Below are positions 18,634-26,072 of a stretch of DNA of 64,000 nucleotides, piece after piece. The position numbers and the translations under genes were made by a program. Numbering within the stretch: position 1 is the first letter of the stretch; each line of letters opens with the position of its first letter. The notes below the pieces were generated by a model. It did no database searches, was not told the DNA's origin, and worked only from the letters and a program-made list of their open reading frames with translations. Origin of the DNA: Gluconobacter aidae (GTDB lineage: Bacteria; Pseudomonadota; Alphaproteobacteria; Acetobacterales; Acetobacteraceae); NCBI RefSeq assembly GCF_009547075.1, contig NZ_WIPH01000004.1, forward strand, positions 62,001 through 126,000, given 5' to 3'.

Positions 18634-19526
18634 GGCGCGTTCTTCTGGCCTGCACGGGCCTGATGGTTCTGACGCTGGGCGGCTGCTCGTCCGCGACGAA
18701 GGGGCCAAAGCCCGATCAGCCTTATGAAGACGCCATGGATACCGGTAAGAGCGTCTATGGAATCGGTCAGGCCACACAGGCCGAGGCCCAGTACCGGACC
18801 GCGATGGACCGTGCCCTGATGCGCGATGATGCGCCGTCCATTCACGAGGCCGGTTTCAATCTGGCGACAGTCCTGCTGGCGGAAGACGAGCCGCGGAAAG
18901 CCCTGCAAAGTCTTGGCGAGACCGAAGCCGCGCTCAGCCTGCGCGGTGTTTCGGATACGTCCGACCTGGCCGTGATCCGCGCGGCCGCCCTGTACCGGCT
19001 TCATGACACGGTGTTCGCGTCGCAGGCTGTGGGGCGCGCGCTTCAGTCTCCGGATACGGGAATCCGTGAACGGGCGCTTTACCTGTCAGGTCTGATCGCA
19101 GCGGATCTGAGACAGGATACGGTTCTGGCCCAGCGCGTGAATGATCTGGCCACCTTCCGTGAAACCAGCGCGCAGGTTGACCGGCAGGAACTGACGGCCC
19201 GTCTGAACCTGCTGCGCCGCCAGCCCGAACTGGCCAGCAGCGAGGCCCTGTCGGTTGTGAAAAGTCGCCGTGATGCGCTGGATTATCGCGGGATGCGCCG
19301 TGCGCTCACTCTGGCGGCGGACGCGGCCGAGGCGGCGGGGCATCAGCCACAGGCTGCGGCCCTTCGGCAGCAGGAAAAAATCAGCGGGCAGGTGGCGGCA
19401 AAGCAGGCTGGAGATGATGGGGCCGCGTCCAAAGAGACCGCTTCTGAAAAGGCGGAACCCGGAAAGGTTACGGTGCAGGTTCATGGAACCCCGGTCGACC
19501 AGTCAGGTCTCGGCGCATCCGACTGA
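18630..19526 (+). CDS. Exported helical-repeat lipoprotein of the Mla-like operon
   Basis: A 298-residue protein with a lipoprotein signal (LMVLTLGGCSS, Cys about 20) followed by alpha-helical TPR-like repeats (AQYRTAMDRALMRDDAPSIH, NLATVLLAEDEPRKALQSLG) and an Ala/Lys/Glu-rich C-terminal tail. It has no enzyme motif. The ATG at 18630 overlaps the MCE gene stop by 4 nt, which favours it over the longer open frame. By position it replaces the auxiliary lipoprotein often found at the end of MlaE/MlaD operons and may anchor the complex at a membrane, though it does not look like the usual PqiC-type domain. Confidence 0.72.
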   Translation: MRRVLLACTGLMVLTLGGCSSATKGPKPDQPYEDAMDTGKSVYGIGQATQAEAQYRTAMDRALMRDDAPSIHEAGFNLATVLLAEDEPRKALQSLGETEAALSLRGVSDTSDLAVIRAAALYRLHDTVFASQAVGRALQSPDTGIRERALYLSGLIAADLRQDTVLAQRVNDLATFRETSAQVDRQELTARLNLLRRQPELASSEALSVVKSRRDALDYRGMRRALTLAADAAEAAGHQPQAAALRQQEKISGQVAAKQAGDDGAASKETASEKAEPGKVTVQVHGTPVDQSGLGASD

Positions 19527-19578
19527 ACGATCACAGGCTTCATGGTCCATGAGGCCGGAAGCCTGTTTGTAATGTTCG

Positions 19579-19869
19579 TCAGAACTGGCCGCGGGTATTG
19601 CCTGCACGCTTGGCGTCCGCTTCACACATATACGTCCCGTGGGCCGTAGCGCCGTACCAGAAGCTGCCCTGAACGTGATAGACATGCGTTGCGGTGTTGA
19701 CCCAGACCTGATTGCAGGTCTCGCTGTTCGTTCGGTCTGCCGCCTGTGTGACCCGGGGCTTCTCGCCTGAAGTCGTGCTGGCGACAGCATTCTCAGCCTT
19801 GGGCTCCTGCGCGAGAGCTGTGCCGCCCAGAAGTCCAAGAACGAAAAAAGAAGCAAGCATTGTTTTCAT
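19579..19869 (-). CDS. Small secreted protein with a Cys pair
   Basis: A 96-residue protein with a cleavable signal peptide (MKTMLASFFVLGLLGGTALA) and a compact domain containing CNQVWVNTATHVYHV, GSFWYGATAHGTYMCE and a basic end (AKRAGNTRGQF). The VWVNT...VYH...WYG...G.YM pattern recurs in small exported proteins of acetic acid bacteria and Burkholderia; its function is unknown to me. The two Cys could form a disulfide. The start at 19869 follows AAGGGA and fits the signal peptide better than the longer open frame to 19935. Confidence 0.7.
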   Translation of the reverse strand: MKTMLASFFVLGLLGGTALAQEPKAENAVASTTSGEKPRVTQAADRTNSETCNQVWVNTATHVYHVQGSFWYGATAHGTYMCEADAKRAGNTRGQF

Positions 19870-20017
19870 GCTGAAAGTCCCTTGGCTGTAATCCTTATGG
19901 GCTTTCAGGTTATGTAAATGGATGTTCTGTTCCAAATCACGAACGGGTAATTAATAAAATATGGAATAACATTTCTGTTAAACCACAAGTAACGTCTTTG
20001 TTATATATGACTTAATA

Positions 20018-21577
20018 TTACAGGTTCCCGAGAATCTTGAGGCCCACCAGTGTCGCATTCGGAATAACCGAGGTCTGGCCGGGGCGCATCATGTATTCAA
20101 ACTCCGGCTGTAGCACGAGACCCGGCCGGATGGGGACGCCGTAATAGGCTTCCAGAATGGCGGAATGGGTCTGCGGGCCGTTGACGAAAGCTCCCATGGA
20201 CATGCCCGCGAGCTGTCTCAGGCGCTGGCCGAGCGTGATGGCAGGGCTCATCTGATAGTAGGAATACATCACGCCGAACCGGTCGAACGGCCGGCGGGGG
20301 ATAATGCCCAGCAGCGATGCGCCGACATAGACCTGATCCGAGAATGTCGAGACGCTGGGCGTATTGTGCACGTAGCCGGCGAGGATGTATCCGCCCGCCA
20401 TCTGATGCTGGCCGCCCTTGCGATACACCATCTGGTCCGCTTCGATATAGAACGTGTCGCGTGGTTTGGTGGCGTCATGGAAGACTTCCTTCGCGAACAT
20501 CGCCGGAATGGTCCCGAGGCGATCCGCATAAGGCGATGTGTCATGCGCGAAGCCGAGCTTGTAATGGCCCGGAAGGTTGTCTGGACCGATAAAGGGCTCC
20601 CAGGTCAGTTCGATCGGAAGCATGATGCCCGTGGATTTTTCACTGCCCCAGGCCCAGCCGCTCGGATTTTCCGTCAGCGCGCCAACCCTGTAGACGCCGG
20701 TTCGCAGGGTCAGGTCCCGTGTGGGTTTGAAGCGCAGCGTGCCGCCCCAGGTGGCTTTCGGATAGACGCTCCAGCCCTCGTCAGCCTTGATGGCGGGGGG
20801 CGCGGAGCACTGCACCATGAACGTGCAGAGCAGCAGGGACGTCGCATAGGTATGCGTCAGCGTGATGCGGCCGATATTGATGTTGAGGTGGTTGTTGAAA
20901 AACGATTTTTCGAGATAGATGTCCGCCAGATGGGCCGCCGCATGGCCTGAGAGGCTGTAGACCTCACTCAGCAGGATATGGTGGTCCCCGACATGGTCAT
21001 AGGAGACCTCGCGGCCCGCGCGCTCCATCATCACCGCATGCAGGATCCAGCCATCCAGTCCGAGCAGCCGGCCCAGATCCCATCGTGTATTGAAGGTCAG
21101 TTCATGGGCATAGGACATGCCCTTGCTGATGCCGCCACCGACATTCGCCATGGCTTCTGCCTTGTAGGAGAACTCGAAGCTGAAGCCGCGCTCCGCCAGC
21201 CAGTTCCGGTAGGGCGAGAGCTGGGGCGCAATGTGACCGAAGGATTGTGCCGGTACATAATAACCGGCTGTCAGGTCCCTGCGTCGCAGGGCATCATCAT
21301 TGCGGTTGAGCAGCGATGAAATGCTCTCCGTATCGAAAATCGCGCCCAGATGATCGGCGGATGGCGCGGGCGGATGTGGATGGCGAGCCGGGGTTTTCCG
21401 GGCGGGTGGCAGCGCGATGGCCGGGTTCGTGGAGGGGAGTTGGAGGGGCCTCGCAGAGGGGATGTTCTGTGGTGCGACGGCGGCTGTATCCTGAGCATGG
21501 ACGGCCAGGGGAAGGGTGCCAATAGCCGAAATAATATTAATCTTCAGGAATATTTTTAAAAAATACTTACAAGACAT
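20018..21577 (-). CDS. OprB-family carbohydrate porin
   Basis: About 519 residues. It has a signal peptide (ISAIGTLPLAVHAQ), a Pro-rich linker, then an outer-membrane barrel with OprB landmarks: RNWLAERGFSFEFSYKAE, LHAVMMERAG, LADIYLEKSFFNNHLNINIGR and TLRTGVYRVGALTEN. OprB porins admit glucose and other sugars, fitting an organism that oxidises sugars at the cell surface. The 5' end is AT-rich (Lys/Ile/Asn-rich signal) unlike the GC-rich barrel part. Start uncertain: ATG at 21577 chosen, with others at 21601 and 21631. A 299-nt AT-rich region lies upstream. Confidence 0.85.
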   Translation of the reverse strand: MSCKYFLKIFLKINIISAIGTLPLAVHAQDTAAVAPQNIPSARPLQLPSTNPAIALPPARKTPARHPHPPAPSADHLGAIFDTESISSLLNRNDDALRRRDLTAGYYVPAQSFGHIAPQLSPYRNWLAERGFSFEFSYKAEAMANVGGGISKGMSYAHELTFNTRWDLGRLLGLDGWILHAVMMERAGREVSYDHVGDHHILLSEVYSLSGHAAAHLADIYLEKSFFNNHLNINIGRITLTHTYATSLLLCTFMVQCSAPPAIKADEGWSVYPKATWGGTLRFKPTRDLTLRTGVYRVGALTENPSGWAWGSEKSTGIMLPIELTWEPFIGPDNLPGHYKLGFAHDTSPYADRLGTIPAMFAKEVFHDATKPRDTFYIEADQMVYRKGGQHQMAGGYILAGYVHNTPSVSTFSDQVYVGASLLGIIPRRPFDRFGVMYSYYQMSPAITLGQRLRQLAGMSMGAFVNGPQTHSAILEAYYGVPIRPGLVLQPEFEYMMRPGQTSVIPNATLVGLKILGNL

Positions 21578-21876
21578 CTTGGTATTCTTTTCTGAGATCA
21601 TAATAAATATGGGTATTGATTTTAAATACAATATACGAACACAGATAGCAGAATGAACGCATGTGGTGTGTTTGTATCTTTTGATAGAGACATAAAGTCC
21701 CTAATGAAGAAAATTCCCAATCACATAATCCGGAATTTTCTTCACTAAATAAAAAAGTATAATTTATTGTCGGGCATTTGCGCGGGCATTCCGCAATTTG
21801 AAGGGTGGCTGAATCAGCTTTTCTGAAGACCGGACTGGTGCGGCTTCAGGGAGCGTTTGACTGGATCAGGATCTGT
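21578..21876. other. AT-rich intergenic region upstream of the porin gene
   Basis: About 300 bases without a convincing gene, markedly AT-rich compared with the rest of the window. It should contain the porin promoter and the end of the Hsp70-like transcript, both on the minus strand. It holds a 13-bp perfect inverted repeat (separate entry). I see no clear -35/-10 pair. Confidence 0.6.
21705..21744. repeat. 13-bp perfect inverted repeat between Hsp70-like and porin genes
   Basis: TGAAGAAAATTCC (21705-21717) and GGAATTTTCTTCA (21732-21744) are exact reverse complements separated by 14 nt. It could be the terminator of the Hsp70-like gene (no strong U-tract follows on the minus strand) or an operator for the porin gene. 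Confidence 0.65.
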
Positions 21877-23178
21877 TCAGGTCTGATGGCGCTCACGCTC
21901 GATCAGGGCCAGTCCTTCGGCGACCGAGACGAATTCCGATCCGCCGTCCACTCGCTCGGCCCCGAAGCGACGGTCGAACAGATCGCGGACAGCAGGCACG
22001 AAGGACGTGCCTCCGGTCAGGAAGACCCGGTCGATATCGTTCGGTCCAAGCCCAGCCTGAACCATGGCATCTTCGATGGCGTCGTCCAGTCGCGCCAGAT
22101 CAGGCCCGATCCAGCTTTCGAAATCCGCGCGGGTGATGGTCTCTTCGATCTTCAGATCACGGTGAATGAAGCGCAGGACGGTGCTCTCCTGACGCGACAG
22201 GTCACTCTTGGCCTGTCCGACCGCGCGATAGAGGTTTTGGCCTTCCTGATCCTCGATCAGTCGCAGCAGGCTCCGCAGCTTTTCCGGCTCGGACGATGTT
22301 TTGGCGACGTCCGCGATGTCGCGCAGGGTCTGGGGCGTGCGCATCAGCGACAGGCGATGCCAGCGGCCAAGGCTTGCGAACCATTCTGCCGGGACAGGCA
22401 GGGGCTGGCCGCCCATGACGCGATAGGTCGCATCGCGTCCCAGAGCCGGGGCCACGGCATGGCTGATGATGCGGTAGTCGAACTGGTCGCCCGCGATGCC
22501 GACACCCGAATGGCCGAGTGTGGTGACGCGCTGGCTGCCTTGCGGATTGAAGCGCATGACCGAGAAATCGCTGGTACCGCCGCCGAAATCGCCAACAAGA
22601 ACGGTGGCGGGCCTGTCGAGACGCTGCATGAAGCGCCAGCCTGCGCCCTCGGGTTCGAGCACGATATTGGGCTCGGGAAAGCCCGCTTCCAGAAAGCTCT
22701 CGCGCAGACGGGCGACACCAAGCGAATCATCGGCCAGTTCGCCCGCAAAGCGCACGGGGCGGCCTATTGTGGCGCTGACATCGGACGGAGTCAGTCCTGC
22801 CTTGTCCATCAGCGACGTCAGAAAGCGCGCAATCAGGGCTTCGAGCGTCATGGTGTTGCTAAAAACCCGCGTCTCACGGAAAGACCCCTGCGCGAGATAG
22901 GTCTTCATGGACATGATGAGGCGGCTTTCGGCCGGATCGTCCAGATACGCCTCAATGGCGTCCAGCCCGATCGCATCCTTCATGACGCGGCGGCGTCCGT
23001 CCTGATCCATCCACAGGCAGAGCAGCGTGCGGCAGGTTTCGCTGGTGGCGTGGTCGGTAAAGACGAAGCGGGCAGGGTGGGTATTGCCGTTCTCATCCGC
23101 GATCACGACCACGCTGTTGGTGGTGCCGAAGTCAATGCCGACGCGGATTTTGGTCTGGTTGTGTCCGGGCGCCGTCAT
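21877..23178 (-). CDS. Hsp70-like ATPase (YegD type)
   Basis: A 433-residue protein covering only the actin-like ATPase fold. Phosphate 1 motif is VGIDFGTTNSVV (residues 13-24), phosphate 2 is VGDFGGGTSDFSV, and the adenosine motif is VFLTGGTSFVPAVRDLF. The C-terminal substrate-binding domain of DnaK is missing, as in YegD and related Hsp70-like proteins. The natural client is unknown. It lies alone on the minus strand downstream of bioB, separated by bioB's terminator. Confidence 0.87.
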   Translation of the reverse strand: MTAPGHNQTKIRVGIDFGTTNSVVVIADENGNTHPARFVFTDHATSETCRTLLCLWMDQDGRRRVMKDAIGLDAIEAYLDDPAESRLIMSMKTYLAQGSFRETRVFSNTMTLEALIARFLTSLMDKAGLTPSDVSATIGRPVRFAGELADDSLGVARLRESFLEAGFPEPNIVLEPEGAGWRFMQRLDRPATVLVGDFGGGTSDFSVMRFNPQGSQRVTTLGHSGVGIAGDQFDYRIISHAVAPALGRDATYRVMGGQPLPVPAEWFASLGRWHRLSLMRTPQTLRDIADVAKTSSEPEKLRSLLRLIEDQEGQNLYRAVGQAKSDLSRQESTVLRFIHRDLKIEETITRADFESWIGPDLARLDDAIEDAMVQAGLGPNDIDRVFLTGGTSFVPAVRDLFDRRFGAERVDGGSEFVSVAEGLALIERERHQT

Positions 23179-23247
23179 TGGTTCTGCTTTCTTCCGGTTT
23201 GGGCAAAGGGCGTGGGTTTAGGGAAGAAGCGGGCAAAGGCCAAGCAT

Positions 23248-23284
23248 AAAAAAAGGGAAGCGCCCTTTCGAACGCTTCCCCTTT
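23248..23284 (-). terminator. Rho-independent terminator of bioB
   Basis: The stem GGGAAGCG/CGCTTCCC (23255-23262 with 23273-23280, 10-nt loop) is extended by A-T pairs and followed on the minus strand by seven Ts (A-run at 23248-23254). It lies just past the bioB stop. Confidence 0.88.
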
Positions 23285-23301
23285 CAGACGTGGACCGGGG
23301 A

Positions 23302-24342
23302 TCAGGAGACGGCCATCTCGCAGACGGCGTCTTCCGTCACGGCCGGGCGCATCCTGCCCATCTCGGCTTCGGACTGCACCATGGGCGACATGCCGAGCGC
23401 GGACAGGAGCTGGCGGTCACGGTGTTTGGCCGGGTTCGGCGTGGTCAGGAGCTTCTCGCCACAGAAGATCGAGTTCGCACCGGCCAGGAAGCACAGCGCA
23501 TGGGCTTCGTCCGTCATGTTCTCGCGGCCTGCGGCGAGGCGGACATGGCTTTCCGGCATCATGATGCGGGCCGTGGCGATAATGCGGACGAAGGTGATGG
23601 GATCGACGGCTTCGGCCTCACCCAGCGGGGTACCTTCGACGCGGACGAGCAGGTTGATCGGCACGCTCTCGGGGTGCTTGGGCAGGTTGGCGAGCGTCAT
23701 GAGCAGGCCGGCACGGTCGGACAGGTCTTCACCCATGCCCACGATTCCGCCGCAGCAGACATTGATGCCTGCGTCGCGCACGTTCGAGAGCGTATCGAGA
23801 CGCTGCTGGTAGGTGCGGGTGGAAATGATGGAGCCGTAGAACTCTTCGGACGTGTCGAGGTTGTGGTTGTAGTAGTCCAGTCCCGCGTTCTTGAGGCGCT
23901 CGGTCTGCTGCGCGTCGAGCATCCCGAGCGTCACGCAGGTTTCCAGCCCGAGGGACTTCACGCCTTCGATCATCTCGCAGACGGTGTCGAGGTCATGATC
24001 CTTCGGCGTGCGCCAGGCGGCTCCCATGCAGAATCGGCCCGCACCGGCCTTCTTGGCCGCGCGTGCTTCCTTCATGACGGACTCCACGGCCATCAGGCGC
24101 TCGGCCTTGACGCTTTTTTCGTGCAGTGCACTCTGCGGACAATAGGCGCAGTCTTCCGGGCAGCCACCCGTCTTGATCGAAAGAAGCGTGGAAATCTGCA
24201 CTTTCGTGGGGTCAAAGTACCGGCGGTGCAGGGTTTGCGCGCGGTACATCAGCTCCGGAAAAGGCAGGCTGATAAGAGCTTCGACTTCGTCGCGGGTCCA
24301 GTCGTGGCGGACGTCTGGCTTGGTCGTGGTGGTGGCCGTCAC
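23302..24342 (-). CDS. bioB: Biotin synthase
   Basis: A 346-residue radical SAM enzyme. The 4Fe-4S motif [13 protein letters not shown] (CxxxCxxC, about residues 58-70) is intact, and [14 protein letters not shown] and GGIVGMGE, all typical of BioB, follow; the [2Fe-2S] ligands are in the expected C and R positions. It inserts sulfur into dethiobiotin to form biotin. No other bio gene is adjacent. The start at 24342 gives a normal family length. The region 24343-24445 separates it from the divergent ferritin-like gene and should hold both promoters. Confidence 0.95.
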   Translation of the reverse strand: MTATTTTKPDVRHDWTRDEVEALISLPFPELMYRAQTLHRRYFDPTKVQISTLLSIKTGGCPEDCAYCPQSALHEKSVKAERLMAVESVMKEARAAKKAGAGRFCMGAAWRTPKDHDLDTVCEMIEGVKSLGLETCVTLGMLDAQQTERLKNAGLDYYNHNLDTSEEFYGSIISTRTYQQRLDTLSNVRDAGINVCCGGIVGMGEDLSDRAGLLMTLANLPKHPESVPINLLVRVEGTPLGEAEAVDPITFVRIIATARIMMPESHVRLAAGRENMTDEAHALCFLAGANSIFCGEKLLTTPNPAKHRDRQLLSALGMSPMVQSEAEMGRMRPAVTEDAVCEMAVS

Positions 24343-24445
24343 GGATCAATCTCCAAGGGTTGCTGCATCACACCTACCCAAAATTGTCCCATCGTGTCAT
24401 CTCATCGTCACTCTTGATGAGCCGGAAAACGGACGAGGTCGCAGA

Positions 24446-25267
24446 ATGAAACACTGGCATATCGATCAGATGGACTGGAACTCCTTTGATCCTTCCCGCG
24501 TCGATCCCGAGATCATCCCCCTCGTGAAGGCGGCTTCCGTGGTGGAAAAGAACGGTCTCGACTACGCCCAGTATCTCCGTCGCGTCTTTGTGGGCGATCC
24601 GGATTTCAGCAAGGCGGCCGAGAACTGGGCCGTCGAGGAAGTGCAGCACGGGGATGCGCTCGGGCGCTGGGCCATGCTCGCCGATCCGTCCTGGAATTAT
24701 GAAAAGGCATTCGATCGCTATCGGGCATCCTATCAGATCGATGCGGATGTGGACGCCTCGATCCGCGGTTCCCGCACGGGGGAGTTGATCGCGCGCTGTA
24801 TGGTCGAGACCGGCACGTCGTCGTTCTACACAGCACTGGCCGATGCGACGGACGAGCCGCTGCTCAAGGCCATCTGCAAGCAGATCGCGGCCGATGAATA
24901 CCGGCATTTCAAGCTGTTCTACGATCACATGCGCCGTTACCTGAAGCGCGAGAAGCTCGGTGTGTGGGCACGGACCCGCATTGCGCTGGGTCGTGTGACG
25001 GAGAGCGAGGACGACGAACTGGCCTCCGCCTATCACACGACCAACGAGCCGCCTGGCATGGCCTATGACCATCAGCGGTGCATCGCGGCCTACATGTCCA
25101 AGGCCATGGGGTTCTACAAGCCCAAGCATATCGACCGGGTGACCGCGATGATCTTCAAGACCATCGGTTTCACGCCGCATTCGCGCTGGCAGAAGCTTGC
25201 CGCGAACCTTGTCTATCGCCTCATGCAGTGGCGTCGGAAAGTCTTTCAGAAAGCTATGGAAGCCTGA
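24446..25267 (+). CDS. Ferritin-like diiron domain protein
   Basis: A 273-residue all-helical protein with two ExxH motifs, EEVQHGD (about residue 71) and DEYRHFKLF (about 151), the ligand pattern of ferritin-like/rubrerythrin/acyl-ACP desaturase folds. Further ligand candidates are EKNG and ETGTSSFY. It is a soluble protein conserved in acetic acid bacteria and other alphaproteobacteria by resemblance; the reaction is unknown, with hydroxylation, desaturation or iron handling all possible. The start ATG follows a GAGG 5-10 nt upstream. Divergent from bioB. Confidence 0.75.
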   Translation: MKHWHIDQMDWNSFDPSRVDPEIIPLVKAASVVEKNGLDYAQYLRRVFVGDPDFSKAAENWAVEEVQHGDALGRWAMLADPSWNYEKAFDRYRASYQIDADVDASIRGSRTGELIARCMVETGTSSFYTALADATDEPLLKAICKQIAADEYRHFKLFYDHMRRYLKREKLGVWARTRIALGRVTESEDDELASAYHTTNEPPGMAYDHQRCIAAYMSKAMGFYKPKHIDRVTAMIFKTIGFTPHSRWQKLAANLVYRLMQWRRKVFQKAMEA

Positions 25268-25366
25268 GGTCAGGCACGAAACATTGGGATACTGAAAAAA
25301 GAAGACGAAACAGGGCGGTTGTGCCATGAAAGGCAGCTGTTTTCTTCCCTGCGTCCGGAGATCGAG

Positions 25367-26002
25367 ATGACCGTTTCCGCCCTTTTCTCCCGTCGTGCCG
25401 TCTATGGGGCCACCCTGGCGCTGTGTGCCATCGGGCTGTATCAGTTTCCGGCCGCAAAAGCGGATCCGTATTCTCTGCCGATTGCTACATCCGGGCCGGT
25501 AAAGACCGATATGCTCAGCCCCGCCACACTGTCCGCCCAGCAGCTTGCCAAGCAGGTCGGTTATGCGCAGTTCACTGCGGCTGACTGGCATGTCGGCCTG
25601 GTCCGGCACATGGTCATGTTCCGCTACACCAAGGACTCAACGACCGCCCAGCGCGCCGAGGTCTCAGGCCGTTTCCTGCATCTTGCACAGGACAGCCGAC
25701 GCGCGGATGGCAAGCCGGTCGTCGCCAGCATTGAAACCGGTTTCCAGAGCAGCGGGGAAGGGGCCGATGGCGGCCTGCAGCAGGCGTTTCTCGTGACGTT
25801 CCGGTCCGAGGGCGATCGCAACTACTATGTCGGCAAGCCCATCGTAACGGATCCTGCGTTTTTCGATCCGGCTCACGAAGCTTTCAAGGAATTCGCGGCT
25901 CCGTATCTCGAGAAGGTCATGGTGTTCGACTACACGGTTGCGGCTGAGGTCGCACCTGCCGGCACAGGCGCAAAAGCAGGGAAAGTCAGGCATCACCGCT
26001 GA
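25367..26002 (+). CDS. Exported Dabb (stress-responsive alpha/beta barrel) protein
   Basis: A 211-residue protein with an N-terminal signal (RRAVYGATLALCAIGLY...AAKA) and a Dabb-like ferredoxin fold: VRHMVMFRYTKDST, then ALVTF-like strand QAFLVTFRSEGDRNYYV, DPAHEAFKEFAAPYLEKVMVFDY. Dabb proteins are small dimeric barrels of mostly unknown function, often stress-related; an exported version is less common. The ATG at 25367 has GGAG about 6 nt upstream and gives the signal peptide; the open frame continues upstream but without a better start. Confidence 0.75.
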   Translation: MTVSALFSRRAVYGATLALCAIGLYQFPAAKADPYSLPIATSGPVKTDMLSPATLSAQQLAKQVGYAQFTAADWHVGLVRHMVMFRYTKDSTTAQRAEVSGRFLHLAQDSRRADGKPVVASIETGFQSSGEGADGGLQQAFLVTFRSEGDRNYYVGKPIVTDPAFFDPAHEAFKEFAAPYLEKVMVFDYTVAAEVAPAGTGAKAGKVRHHR

Positions 26003-26072
26003 TCGGCCGGTTTTCGTTCTGTCCTTTTGACGAAATGATATTTTATCCCTCATTCTAGCGCACCACTCTGGA

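Noticed and set aside
21805-24417. Very long plus-strand open frame (870 codons) opposite the Hsp70-like and bioB genes
   Set aside because: It lies fully antisense to two convincing conserved genes and its translation is Gly/His/Arg-rich with no recognisable domain; a codon-bias shadow of GC-rich genes.
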